Assembly: GCF_020283565.1 (NCBI RefSeq)
Contig: NC_060065.1
Span: forward strand, 20,622,866 to 20,686,865
Source of the DNA: Trifolium pratense
Lineage: Eukaryota > Streptophyta > Magnoliopsida > Fabales > Fabaceae
Length of the DNA stretch: 64,000 nucleotides
Direction: 5' to 3'
Shown: piece after piece, positions 10,316 through 21,800 of the stretch
How the letters are laid out: the number at the start of each line of letters is the position of its first letter
How positions within the stretch are numbered: the first letter of the stretch is position 1
The notes under the pieces: generated by a model
Told to the model about the DNA's origin: nothing
Databases searched by the model: none
Seen by the model: only the letters and a program-made list of their open reading frames with translations
Translations under genes and position numbers: made by a program

Positions 10316-12017
10316 ATTCAGCTCTTCTTGCATTGCTACTATCCAGGCATCATCTTTCAGAGCTTCATCAACCTTTGAAGGTTCCATCATTGAGATAAGA
10401 CCAGCTAAAGATTCCTCATTTCTCAGTTGAGATCTTGTCTTCCTTGGACTATCCTTATTGCCTAAGATCAGTTCCTCTGGATGTGATGATTTGTATTTGA
10501 AAGTGTATCTAGGGGGTTCATCATCTTCAGACTCATCAACAGCAGGTTCAGTAGCTGCTTCAGTTCTTTGATGTTCAGAGTCTGTAGGAACTGTCATGTT
10601 CAGAGGTTCTTCAGAGAATGGATGTTCTGAGTAATTTGGAATATCTGAATACTGATCCTCTGATACCTGAAATATAGACAAACCTTCCACAAGCTCTGAC
10701 ACTTGGTCAGGCTCTTTGTCATCAAACTTGACATGCATAGTTTCTTCCACAGTGTGTGTTTCAGAAATATACAGTCTGTATGCTTTGAGCGTTCAGAGTA
10801 TCCTATAAAGATACCCTTATAACCTCTAGCATCAAATTTCTTTAGATGGACTTTGTTGTTTAAAATGTAACAAGTACATCCAAACTGATGAAAATAAGAA
10901 ATGTCAGGTTTTCTTCCTTTGAACAATTCATAAGCAGTTTTGTTTAACTTAGATCTGATATAGATTCTATTTTGAACATAACATGTTGTGTTTACAGCTT
11001 CTGCCCATAAAAACTTTGCTACATTAGTTTCATGCATCATGGTTCTGGCCATTTCTTGCAGAGTTCTGTTCTTCCTTTCTACAACCCCATTTTGTTGAGG
11101 AGTTCTAGGAGAAGAGAATTCATGCAAAATGCCATATTTTTCACAGAAATTTTCAAAAGGTTCATTTTCAAATTCTCCACCATGATCACTTCTAACTTTT
11201 AAAATAGTGTAGCCTTTTCATTTTGAATTTGTTTGCAGAAGATGCTAAACTCATCATAAGCTTCATCTTTTGTTCTTAGGAATTTTACCCAAGTCCATCT
11301 ACTGTAATCATCAACAATTACTAATCCATACTTCTTTCCATTGATAGAAGCAGTGTTAACTGGCCCAAACAGGTCAATGTAAAGAAGTTCCAATGGTCAT
11401 GAGGTAGAAACAATGTTTTTAGGTTTAAAAGAAGATTTTGTAATCTTTCCTTTTTTACAAGAACCACAAAGTGTGTTTGAGTGATATTTGATTTTTGGTA
11501 AACCTCTGACAAGGTCAAGCTTGCTAAGCTTAGAGATTAACCTCCAGTTAGCATGGCCTAACCTCTTATGCCAGATCCATTTTTCTTCACTCAAGGTCAG
11601 AAGACACACAACTTTTTGTTCATTCAAATCAGACGGATTTATTTTATAAACATTGTTCTTTCTCAGACCTTTGAATACAATGGAGTTATCAGATTGTTTA
11701 GTTACAGTACATGATTCCTTATTAAAGACAACTACATAACCATTGTCGCAAAATTGACTTATGCTCAATAGGTTATGTTTGAGTCCATCAACTAACCAAA
11801 CATCATTAATAGATAGGGAAGAATTACCTACTGTACCTGTACCTATTATCTTTCCTTTTTGATTGCCTCCAAAGCCAACAGAGCCTCCCTCTTTCAGAGT
11901 CAACTTAGAAAATAGTTGTTTGTCACCAGTCATATGCCTTGAACATCCACTATCCAGGTACCATGAATGATTCATGATACTTCGTTGAGTGGTAGGCTGT
12001 ATGAGAAACAACTTTAA
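10316..12017 (-). pseudogene. pol: Sirevirus pol, protease and integrase part with frameshifts
   Basis: The protease motif WYLDSGCSRHMTG is near the start, followed by the GAG-pre-integrase segment (WHKRLGHANW, CGSCKKGK zinc-binding residues). The integrase core follows: first Asp in IDLFGPV, then DHGGEF, and PQQNGVVERKNRT with the catalytic Glu. The reading frame shifts at about 11396, 11215 and 10780, leaving four overlapping fragments. A Ser/Glu-rich linker precedes the nonsense codon at 10313. The pol frame differs from the gag frame: gag ends TAA at 12014-12016 and the pol frame is open from 12017. No integrase could be made from this copy. Confidence 0.9.
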
Positions 12018-14398
12018 TCATTGCGGTAGAATTCTTCATCACAGTTAATGATAAAGTCATCCCAGTATTCTTCCTCTTCACTTCTCAAGTTCTGATTGTT
12101 AACTTGAGAACTTGTCAGCCATTTGTCTAGGACATAAGCCCTTCTTCCTTTGCATAGGACTTGTTTCCATGCTCTAGGTAGGACATATCCTTTCCTAGTT
12201 GGTAAATCTGAATGGTACATTATTTCAGCTTTTGGTACCCATCTTCTGGGTCCACGCTTGTTAGTCCCCAAATGCTTACTATGTTGTTTAGTGTTAGAGA
12301 AAGATCTTGGTTTGGAATAATAACCTTTTTGAAACTTTTTCTTTGTTTGAGATGTGTTATTATTCCAGGATTTGGATTGTTTATGATTCCAGGGTTTGTA
12401 TTTATCACCAATCCTTTGTTCTGATTGGTTATATCTACTGACTCTAGAATCATAAATAATCTGAGTCCTATATTGCATCTGAGGTTTGGAGTTTGAATTT
12501 TTTCTTTTAAGAACTTCTGAGTCTTTAGATTGACTAGCCTCAGGTACTGAAGTTCCTTTGGTTCCAGAATTTGAAGTCTCAGATTTTGAAGTTTTCAGAA
12601 CATCTGAACTAATATTCTCAGGTTCTGAATAACTTCTATCTTCTGAACTTTTCTTTCCAGATCCTAAAGAACTTGGTTCCTCTGAGCTATCAGCTTCTAA
12701 TTTTCTCAGATCATCATCCTCATTTTCCAAAGTACCAGGATTCTTTCCCTCTACACTTGGTGGAACAACATAATAAACCCAAGATTTTCCAACCTTTTTG
12801 GCTACAGTCTTCAGCTTTGAATATGTTCTACCATATTCATAGCCAAGTCCTTCTCCTCTATGTCTCAACACATTATAAATTCTATTTGCAGCTTTGCTCT
12901 TCCCAAGGTTGAGATGCACAAACTGTTGAAGAGCTATTTCCTGCTCATCAATAGGTTTGTGACATACAGCACAACCCTTTTCAAAGTCATTCACTCTATT
13001 CAGAGTTTCTTGATATAGACCTTGAAAATGGTCTGTCTGTTCAGTTAGAGTGTTAAGCTTTTCTTGTAAAACTTTTTGTTTACTTAACACTCTGAGATGT
13101 TTCTCAATGACCTTGTTAAGTGCAGCTATAAGTTGAGATTTAGAACAGTCAGAAAATACCTCATCTGTAACTTCTGAATCTGATTCTGATTCATCCTCTG
13201 AGTCTGCATCTGAGCCAGTTGAAGCCATTAGGGCTACATTTGCCTCTTCCTCTTCCTCAACTTCTTCCTCAGATGATAGCTCTTCAAAAGTAGCCATCAG
13301 ACTCTTTTTCAATTTGCTCTTAAATTGTTGCTTCTTTGAGCTGTATCTTTTGCTTTTGTCTTTGGCAGACATTTCTGGACAGTCAGCAATAAAGTGTCCT
13401 GGCTTCTTACAATTGAAGCAGTTCTTCTGATCATCCTTTTTGCTGACAAAATTTCTGGAACTGTTTCCTCTGAAGTTTCTTTTGTTAAACCTGTTCCATT
13501 GCTGAAACTTGGTAAATAAAGCAAACTCATCTTCACCCATTTCCTCCTCTTGACCATCTGCAGAAGATTCCTCTTCAATGTCAAGAAGCTGAGTCTTAGG
13601 AGCTTTAGAAGGAGTCCTAGTTGACTGTAAAGCCACAGACATGGACTTCTTCTTAGCTTTTGAATCAGCATTCAGAACCATCTCATGGCTTCTGAGATTG
13701 CTTATCAGAGCCTCAAGACTCAGAGTCTTGAGATTTTGAGCTTCTTCTATTGCAGTGACCTTAGGTCTCCAACCAATAGGAAGACTCCTCAGAATCTTCT
13801 GAACATGGTCATAGGTGGAATAACTCCTCTTAAGAGCTTTAAGACCAGATACAAGGATTTGAAACCTTGTAAACATAGTCTCAATGCTTTCATCTTGTTG
13901 CATAGTGAATAGTTCATATTGCCTTATCAAGAGACTAGCCTTAGCCTTTTGAACCTTTTCATTACCATCATAGGTAGCACACATAGAATCAAAGATAGAT
14001 TTAGCAGTGGACTTGTTTTCATGTCTTATAGCACCAACAACAATGTCCTTTACTCTATGATGCTTAGTGTAGATTTTTAAGTTAGCTGGTGAGAGTAACT
14101 TTCTGTGCTCAATGGACAATCTTCCATGTTCATTTAAGTTTTCAAAAGTTACTCCCAGCTCAACCAAATCCCACAACTCATGATCAATAGCAGTAATATT
14201 GCTATACAGTCTTTCCTTCCACCACTCAAATAATGATGCATCACCATTGAATATAGGGGCTTTTCTATTGCCACTATGTTCATGTGATTCATTACTCAAG
14301 TAGTCAAAACCAAAAGCATTTCTAGGACCACCACCAGCACCACTGGCATCACCGGCTTCACCGGTTGTTCTAGTGCTACTATCGTCTCCTCCAGACAT
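12014..14398 (-). CDS. gag: Sirevirus gag polyprotein
   Basis: A 794-codon frame starts at the ATG at 14396-14398, about 50 bases after the primer site. A Gly/Ser-rich N-terminus leads into a copia gag domain (FNGDASLFEWWKERL and RQYELFTMQQDESIETMFTRF, roughly residues 50-245). A CCHC zinc knuckle, CFNCKKPGHFIADC, lies near residue 330, followed by a long acidic Glu/Ser region. Next come a coiled coil (VLSKQKVLQEKLNTLTEQ) and a second Cys pair (CAVCHKP). A Lys/Asn-rich basic tail follows. The length is large for copia gag but normal for Sireviruses. The frame is uninterrupted, so a nucleocapsid protein could still be made. It should assemble cytoplasmic particles and bind the element's RNA. 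Confidence 0.93.
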   Translation of the reverse strand: MSGGDDSSTRTTGEAGDASGAGGGPRNAFGFDYLSNESHEHSGNRKAPIFNGDASLFEWWKERLYSNITAIDHELWDLVELGVTFENLNEHGRLSIEHRKLLSPANLKIYTKHHRVKDIVVGAIRHENKSTAKSIFDSMCATYDGNEKVQKAKASLLIRQYELFTMQQDESIETMFTRFQILVSGLKALKRSYSTYDHVQKILRSLPIGWRPKVTAIEEAQNLKTLSLEALISNLRSHEMVLNADSKAKKKSMSVALQSTRTPSKAPKTQLLDIEEESSADGQEEEMGEDEFALFTKFQQWNRFNKRNFRGNSSRNFVSKKDDQKNCFNCKKPGHFIADCPEMSAKDKSKRYSSKKQQFKSKLKKSLMATFEELSSEEEVEEEEEANVALMASTGSDADSEDESESDSEVTDEVFSDCSKSQLIAALNKVIEKHLRVLSKQKVLQEKLNTLTEQTDHFQGLYQETLNRVNDFEKGCAVCHKPIDEQEIALQQFVHLNLGKSKAANRIYNVLRHRGEGLGYEYGRTYSKLKTVAKKVGKSWVYYVVPPSVEGKNPGTLENEDDDLRKLEADSSEEPSSLGSGKKSSEDRSYSEPENISSDVLKTSKSETSNSGTKGTSVPEASQSKDSEVLKRKNSNSKPQMQYRTQIIYDSRVSRYNQSEQRIGDKYKPWNHKQSKSWNNNTSQTKKKFQKGYYSKPRSFSNTKQHSKHLGTNKRGPRRWVPKAEIMYHSDLPTRKGYVLPRAWKQVLCKGRRAYVLDKWLTSSQVNNQNLRSEEEEYWDDFIINCDEEFYRND

Positions 14399-14447
14399 AG
14401 TGTTCTCACAAGATCTTTACTGTCTCACTGTTAGGTGAAAGTAACAG

Positions 14448-14466
14448 ACCAGTGCTCTAGATACCA
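14448..14466 (-). other. Primer binding site of the Sirevirus
   Basis: On the minus strand TGGTATCTAGAGC begins two bases after the LTR end and resembles the initiator-tRNA-Met primer site used by copia elements. Confidence 0.75.
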
Positions 14467-14468
14467 AT

Positions 14469-15569
14469 TGAAGGTGAGAAAACACAAGAAGGGGGGGTTG
14501 AATTGTGTTTTAGCAAAGTTAAAACTTTTCCCAAGTTCTTAACTCAACTAAATTAGCAGCGGATAAGTATCACAAATAATAACAAGATAGGAGAGAGAGA
14601 AAGCACACAAGCAATTTATACTGGTTCCTCTCACAAAACGAGAGTAGTCCAGTCCCCTTGCACTTTCAAGGGAGTTCACTATAATCACACAAGATTACAA
14701 ATGATCAAGCACACAACCAAGAGACTTCACAACAATGCTCAAGCACACAAGCTTAAGACTTCTCACTTAAGCACACAAGCTTAAGTTTTCTCAAGTATCA
14801 GAATTAATAAAGTAGTTGAAAGTATACAACTGCTCTTAGGAGAACATAAAAGAGCAAATACAATGAATACAAAGTATTTGAACTACAAGTGCAAAAACAC
14901 TAGTTCAGAGGTTCAGAGCTTGTATACAGAATTCAGAGTTTGTTCGAGCGCGTGTTAAATCCTTGATATTCTACCTGTATATACAACTGATCCTTCTAGT
15001 ATATATATAACCAGAAAAAGAGTCGCTGCATAAAGATGATCGTTGAAGTAGATAACCTTTTGTCTTCAAGTAGCTTGTTTTGATGCAGTTGGTTGTTTCT
15101 AAAACTGAGTAAGAGTTTCAGACACTTTGACCATGTGCAGAGAAGACTTTCCTTATTCAGCTAACAAGTCTGATGACCCACGTTCTCAAGAGTGGACAGA
15201 CAAAATGAGAGCAGCTGTTCTGATCAAGCTTGAAAGGTCCTTTTCTTCATTGGTAGAAGAGTTGACTTGCAAAAGAGAATCTTTACAAACTTCAAGAAGA
15301 TCTTCAGAGTTTGATGAAGCTAAGACCTTAAGAAGTTCTGACGACTTCATCATCTGAAGGTTGTAGCTTCTGAAGTTCAACATCTTCTGAGCGCTTATGA
15401 ACTTCTGAATATATATATCTTCTGAGCTTCATTCAGAGCTTATCTTAAGCTAATATCTGCACACTTAAATTAAATTTTTAGTCCTTCCAATTGTTTATTA
15501 ATACTTTGTTATCATCAAAACCTTAATAGATTTAAGGGAAAACATTTATAAATCAATTTTGTTCCAACA
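14469..15569 (-). repeat. 5' LTR of the Sirevirus (complete)
   Basis: The LTR is 1101 bp. On the minus strand it starts TGTTGGAAC and ends ...CACCTTCA. The distal 616 bp match 1-616. A TATATATA box lies near 15000. Confidence 0.92.
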
Positions 15570-16296
15570 AAGACCGCATTCTTACATGGAGAGTTAGAAG
15601 AAACTATCTACATGCAACAACCTGAAGGTTTTGTGAAAGACAATTCAAAAGTGTGTTTGTTAAAGAAATCTTTGTATGGGTTGAAGCAGAGTCCAAGGCA
15701 GTGGTATCGTCGGTTTGATGATTTCTTATTGAAGACTAGATTTGTGAGAAGCAACTATGATAGTTGTGTGTACATGATGAAGAGGAATGAGAAAGTCATT
15801 CTCTACCTTCTTCTTTATGTAGATCATATTCTTATGGTAAGTTCTGACAAGCAAGAGATTCAACAACTCAAGGAGAAACTAAATGGTGAATTTGAGATGA
15901 AGGATCTTGGCAATGCAAAGAGGATACTTGGTATGAATATCTTGAGAGACCGGAGTAAAGGTGAGTTGTTCTTATCTCAGCATGAATATTTGAAGAAAGT
16001 GGTGGAGCGGTTTAGAATGACAGATTCTAAGGTAGTGAATACGCCACTTGGTCACCATTCAAAGTTGTCGATAAAACAGTGTCCTCAATCCGAGGATGAG
16101 AGAAAGAAGATGGAGAGTACTCCCTATGCAAGTGGGGTTGGAAGCATCATGTATGGCATTATTTGTAGTAGGCCTGATTTATCATATGCAATTAGCGTGG
16201 TAAGTCGGTTTATGGCAAATCCGGGCCAAGTTCATTGGCAAGCTTTGAAGTGGGTTCTGAGGTATTTGAATGGTTCTTTGAAGGGTGGTCTGAAGT

Positions 16297-16754
16297 CAAG
16301 GACGGATCCAGACCTAATATATTGGTGTGGCTAAAAAAATTATGTTCACAAACTTTATAGTTTAAAAAAAATACTTGCAGATTAGTTGAAGAAATAGTTT
16401 TATCTCTAGAAAGCACATTAAAATATAACAAAATAACAAAAAAAAAAAAATCATATTTGTAGTTGTACAGTTGAGAGGAAAGTAAAAGAATAAAATTTAA
16501 TATGTTATTGAGATCGATTAAAATTAACAGTATTATCAATAAAAGTGTATATATAACCTTTAATGATAAATTTAAAATTATCCGATAAATTTAAAATTAA
16601 AACTTTAATGTTGGTGAATTTCAATAACATATCAAATTATTTTAAATTTCTGTAAAATTTTACATGAATTATCTAGATGATATGAATTTTAAATTTAACG
16701 ATAAATTTTGTAAATTTTATACTCGTTAAAATATTACCGGTATAATTTAATTTC

Positions 16755-16844
<90 letters not shown>

Positions 16845-17052
16845 ATCACTTCTTTATAAAAAAAATTACCACAACTATTATTCTTGATTCTTTGTAGTTA
16901 ACTAGCAACAAGGCAGCAATTTCTTTGTAAGAAAAAGAAATTAAAAGCCAAAAAGAATATATGTGATAATATTAGTAGTTATACATATATATATATACAA
17001 TAATTCTGGTGTGGCTATAGCCACAGCCAGCCCCTACATGCATCCGTCCCTG
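16297..17052 (+). mobile_element. hAT-type MITE in the copia RNase H region
   Basis: The ends are CAAGGACGGATCC and (inverted) CAGGGACGGATGC, and the 8-bp target duplication TCTGAAGT is exact (16289-16296 and 17053-17060). Length is 756 bp, AT-rich, without transposase. It shares its ends with the element at 52730-53201. Removing it with one duplication restores the host frame, which confirms the borders. Confidence 0.9.
16759..16842 (+). repeat. (AT)n microsatellite
   Basis: About 84 bp of uninterrupted AT dinucleotide inside the hAT MITE. Confidence 0.97.
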
Positions 17053-17630
17053 TCTGAAGTACACAAGAACTGATCCAGGAAGAGATGCTTTGGAGGGATA
17101 TGTGGATGCGGACTATGCAGGTAACATAGACACTAGAAAATCCTTTTCGGGTTTTGTGTTTACATTGTTCGGTACAGCGGTAACGTGGAAGGCCAATCAA
17201 CAATCTGTTGTAGCCTTGTCAACAACTCAAGCAGAATACATAGCCCTTGTTGAAGGGGTCAAGGAAGCCATATGGTTGAAGGGTATGATTGGAGAAATGG
17301 GGATTAGTCAAGGATGTGTGAAGATACATTGTGACAGTCAGAGTGCCATTCATTTGGCAAATCACAAGGTGTATCATGAAAGGACAAAGCACATTGACAT
17401 TCGGTTGCATTTTGTAAGAGACATGATTGAGACAAAAGAGATCATGGTGGAGAAAATTGCATCGGAGGAGAATCCAGCTGACATGTTCACCAAATCGTTA
17501 CCTAGAGCTAAGTTCAAGCATTGCTTGGACTTGATTAACTTCGTTGAAGAGTAGACGGAGGTTGGAGAGAGCAGCACAGTGGTTGATGAGAAGTCGGCAT
17601 CACCATTGATTTAAAGGCAAGGTGGAGAAT

Positions 17631-18577
17631 TGTTGAATATTGCCTTGAAATAATGTAAAAATCAGAAAATCATGTTTTGGTAGTTTCTGTCTGCTCACGC
17701 CCAGGCGTGGGAGCTGGCGCCCAGGCGTGAAAAAATGGGTTTGAACTCTGCCTGCTCACGCCCAGGCGTAGTGTATGCGGGCCTATATATATGTTATGCG
17801 TTTTCTGACTTTTTTAAGGGGATTTTAGGGTTTCAAAGGCTAACAAAAAGGCTAGGGTTGAGAGATTTCATCTTGGGAAGACTCTAGGGTTAGGGAAACA
17901 TTCTATCACCTTGGGAAACACTTTCATATTGAATTTCTTGGTCACGGGAAGAAATTCGGGCTTAGGGTAGATTTAGGAAAAACTCTAAATCTTGTAACTC
18001 TTGTGGTGAATTTCATTGTAATCAAGGAAGAACTTTGATAGTGGATCGGAGAGCTGCTCTCTCCCCTAGAGTAGGTCACATTGACTGAACTGAGTAAACA
18101 ATTCTCTTGTGTTTCTTTTTCTTTATCGCTTTATCTTTTGTTTTTTGATTATTATTGCCGATCTCATTATTTGATTGCTTAATCGTTATTTGCTCCACAC
18201 ATCAATTATTTTATTGGTGTGATTCAATCCGAATTCACAACCCCTAAAATCACCTTGTAAACACTTATTGATTGAATCTCTTGGTCACGGGGAGAGATTC
18301 GGGAAAATGGTAGAATTTAGGATCAAGGCTAAATTCTTGCAACTCTTATATTGAATCTTTGTAATCAAGTTTTTCATTGATAGTGGAACGGAGAGTCTCT
18401 CTCCCCCAGACTAGATTGTTATAACCGAACTGGGTAAACAATATCTCGTGTTCTTTACGTTTTCGCGGTTTATCTTTTGTTATTGTTATTATTGTCATTC
18501 TCGCTTGTTTGATTGCTTTAATCCATTTGCTCCACACACATCAAGTTATTGGTGTGATTCAATCTGAATTCACAACA
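17631..18577 (+). repeat. 3' LTR of the older copia element
   Basis: It starts TGTTGAATATTGCC after a purine-rich tract and ends ATTCACAACA. A TATATATA box is at 17784-17791. Three palindromes of the form CACGCCCAGGCGTG lie at about 17696-17770, immediately upstream. The distal half is a diverged tandem duplication (about 17880-18256 resembles 18262-18577), so the LTR is longer than its ancestral form. It ends 92 bp from the stop codon of the SOC1-like gene, to which it is antisense. Confidence 0.85.
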
Positions 18578-18669
18578 ACATTTATATGGCATTTTGCCTT
18601 GCTCTTAATTATTTGCTTTTGCATAGTCAGAGAGATTGATTAATATTACTCCTCAACTCAACTAGCTAG

Positions 18670-18831
18670 CTAGATCTTTGGAGGAATACGCCTTGTTCTT
18701 GTTTCTGGAAGTCCAATGAACAATTCAGTTTCCACATCTGAACTTGGACTACTTTGATCTACATAGGGTTCAGCCTCTTGTACACTTTCTCTCTGAGGCT
18801 TTTTTGCTGCCTGTGATGAATAGTTACCATA
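18670..18831 (-). CDS. SOC1-like: SOC1-like exon 7 (C-terminal domain and stop)
   Basis: It is 162 bp including TAG at 18670-18672; acceptor TGTGTGCAG. It encodes a polar tail with [16 protein letters not shown], the SOC1-family C-terminal signature, and ends RRIPPKI. No AATAAA is evident in the 92 bp between the stop and the copia LTR. Confidence 0.93.
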   Translation of the reverse strand, partial: YGNYSSQAAKKPQRESVQEAEPYVDQSSPSSDVETELFIGLPETRTRRIPPKI

Positions 18832-21800
18832 CTGCACACAAATTAATTTGGATTTTCATTACATAACTGAAATTTTTTTATAACAGCAAAACTAGGGCTT
18901 TTTCAGATAGAAAGTGAATTCACCTTCTCAGAGAGCTTGACATTTTCAGCAATAAGGGCTTTTTCCTGAATTGTATATACAAAAACGGTTTTAGTCAAAA
19001 AAAAATTTCATGTAATGTTAGCTTGGAGTTTTCCAATGCCATGCATGCATAAACTCCAAATGATATGTAGAAAATTAACCAAACACAAACTCTTATACAA
19101 AGGATGATCAATGGAGAAATATTCTTAGTTAGATAACATTTTAAGTTCACATTTTCTTTCATGGCGTAAAAGGTTATCTAAAGTGTTATTTAAAACCTAA
19201 TACTAATCACCGGTATTTTAAATTGCAGACTGACTCATTTGATGCAGCTGCAATATTGCGGCAAGGTTTGCAATCCACATCGAGCCACAATTGCAAATAT
19301 AATAGTAGAAAATTAAAAACTAAACCACAAATATCGTACCTTTTCTTTTAGATGCTGAATTTGTTCCCGGTAAACCTGAGTCTGAATAATAGAAATATTA
19401 GATTTAAAAAATATCTATGAAGTTTTTTTTTTTTTTTTGACAACAAAAAATATCTATAAAGTTTAAAATTATACTATCTTGTTGATTGATCATGTTGACC
19501 TTTTTTGCTCGGATTTTGGTTATACTTTTCTCCAACTGTTGTTCTATCTTTTGTAGTTCCTCAATGGAACAAGACCCCAGACCTTCTCCTAAGAATTTCC
19601 TGACGGAATAAAATTGCAAATGCAACAAAAAAAAAATTATAAGTGAGGGAAATTACTAATTAGACATTGAATATTTGAATGTCTTTCTTTTCTTTTTTTG
19701 TCAACAAATGAATAGAAATTAAAGATCTTTAATTAACCGTTTTGAAGTCTCAAGAAGGTCAATCTTCTTCATCATGTTTTCTGCTTCTTGCCTCAAATGC
19801 TGTAAATTAAGGGAATTTAATTCAAACTCTCTTAAGTGAATTAGTGTGTCTCTAGATAAGCAGACATAGTAAATAATATAAAAACAATTATTTAATTTCT
19901 TATACATTTTCAAAACTTGCAATACATGTGTCAAAAAAAAAATAGTGTAATACATGTTCAGTTATATAGCAACGAAAGCAGTGTTCATTTTAATTAGGAG
20001 TAAGTATTATAAAATAAATGTCCCCATGAGCTTAGCTCAATTGGTTGGGACATCAGTATTTTATATGCAGGAGCCAGGGTTCGAACCCTGGACACTCCAC
20101 TTATCCATCTTTAAAGGTGGAATTTCAAGCCACTAGGCTACCTGACCAAAAAAAAAAAGTATTATAAAATAAATAAAAATTAAAAGTGTAAGTCAAACTT
20201 TTCCCATGGGAGCCGGCCAAGGTAGGAAAAAGCCCTAGGAGAAAAAGATAAAGGCATTTGAGAAAAATATTATAAAAATGAGACGTCTTAACAAAGAACT
20301 ATAATCTTAAAGAAGTACAAACAAATGAAAGAAAACAGAACATAGCGGAATTAATATTAGTGACAAAAACCTAATACTTATGAATAAAACTCAAAAAGTA
20401 TACACCTCAAAAACTATAATCCAACTATTTATGTATTGAACTGGAATTAATAAAATCTTTTTTTTTTTTTTACTAAATAAATTTTATCTTAAATCAACGC
20501 CTTAACAAAGATTAAATGTATTGTCTTTATTATCTATTGAAAAAAAAAATGTTAAATAAAATTTATAATGATAATTTAATAAACAACTTTATTTCAAAAA
20601 ATAAAATTTAAATAAAAATAACATAGCGGATTAATGAGTTTTTGTCACTTTTGCAACTCTCTTGTAACCGTTTTGTATCTCTCGTAAAAATTCAATAATA
20701 GCGGATTAATGAGTTTTTCTCTCCTTGAAGCATTAGTCAATTTGAGCCGAATTTGGTAAATAATATTGCTGTATTTGTTCCTTTACTCTCTTTATCTTGC
20801 TTGGATACATTGTGTGTTTTTGCTTTACACATAGAGTTTAGATTTGTTTTAGGTTGAATCTATTTTTCTTGAATAGTTTAGTTCAGTTGTCATTATTATT
20901 TCCTCCACTTTTTATTCTTATCAGTGCTGAACAAGAGCTCAAATTCAGAACAAGATTCTTCCACTGGTACCATGGGTATTAAATGTGCAAGAGAAATGGT
21001 ATCAATAAGCATGCTTGATGGATTTGGCTATGACACTAGAATTGAGCATGAGATAATGGAGATTTTGCATGATGTAAAGATAATAGGTAAAGGTGACATA
21101 TAGAGTATGATTTAATTACATGTTAGATGGTTCTACTATTATTGGTCATGCATTGGGAACTAGTCAAGACTCCAATGGTATAGCTGAGATATGAGATTTT
21201 AGGTTGGTATGTGTTAGTGACATAGTTTTAGCTAAGCAATTTTTGCTAGGTGATGGTACTAAACTGAAAATATTGGAAATTGAACTGACACTAGCTTGGA
21301 GTTTTGCAGGGTTACGGTGTAAAAGGTAGGATTAGTTTGAACCAGATTCAACGGGTGGTGAAAGCAAAAAAAAAATAAAAAATTGTGGTGGAAGAAACTT
21401 AGTTAAAGGTAGAGTATTCCTTTAGTAGAACTAGAAGAAGACAGCCAACGATACGGTTGCACTAAAGTGGTATGACTATGGAAACCTTGTTTATTTTAAA
21501 GGGAGGAGTAGAAAATTCGGTAGTAAATTTGCTACATATGCACTTGAAACTAAAACACCAACACAGTGGTGGGAATCTTATGGAGGTAAACATCCTGAAT
21601 TGCAATGGTTCTATTTGCGAGTATTTAGTTTGACATGTAGCTCAAAGGGGTGTGGACAGAATTGGAGTGCTTTTGAAAGGGTAAGTTTTTGAACCTTTTA
21701 AACAAATTGTATTCCAAGTATCTATTATGTTTTAATTTATGTTATAATCATTTACGTTCACACTAAGAAGAGGAATCGCTTGAAGCAAATCACAAAGAAT

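Larger units (their letters stand above)
1..15569 (-). mobile_element. Sirevirus-type Ty1/copia retrotransposon (left LTR cut by window edge)
   Basis: Two matching LTR copies (1-616 and 14954-15569) flank minus-strand gag, pol and env-like genes, so the element runs right to left. The order gag, protease, integrase, RT, RNase H, env-like, then repeated polypurine tracts is the Sirevirus (SIRE1/Maximus) plan. I counted about 5 mismatches in the 616 bp of shared LTR, so the insertion is fairly recent. It is inserted in the RT coding sequence of another copia element, which resumes at 15570; AAGAC (15570-15574) should be one copy of the target duplication, its partner lying left of the window. 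The pol gene has several frameshifts and a nonsense codon, so this copy is not autonomous. A separate LTR element (1252-6699) is nested in it. Confidence 0.93.
15570..17554 (+). pseudogene. pol: RT and RNase H of the older copia element, split by a MITE
   Basis: The frame is open at the junction (KTAFLHGELEE) and runs to 16296. It resumes exactly in frame after the MITE and one target duplication at 17061, ending TAG at 17552-17554. Visible motifs are [25 protein letters not shown], then DADYAGNIDTRKSFSG, STTQAEYIALVE, HERTKHIDIRLHFVRD and ADMFTKSLP. The RT catalytic motif reads YVDH instead of YVDD, so a catalytic aspartate is lost and the enzyme would be inactive. The N-terminal part of pol is not in the window. 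Confidence 0.92.
15570..18577 (+). mobile_element. Remnant of an older Ty1/copia element (Tnt1-like), right part
   Basis: Coding sequence for RT and RNase H, a purine-rich tract and a 3' LTR follow in order on the plus strand. The left part, including the 5' LTR, gag and integrase, must lie left of the window, beyond the Sirevirus that inserted into the RT. It is further split by a hAT MITE (16297-17052). Confidence 0.9.

Noticed and set aside
19404..19955. Two separate small minus-strand genes
   Set aside because: The matching parts are exons 3 and 4 of the SOC1-like gene; the rest of each ORF is intron.
20020..20157. A tRNA gene
   Set aside because: The A and B boxes are good, but the oligo(A) tail and the 17-bp flanking duplication identify a SINE.
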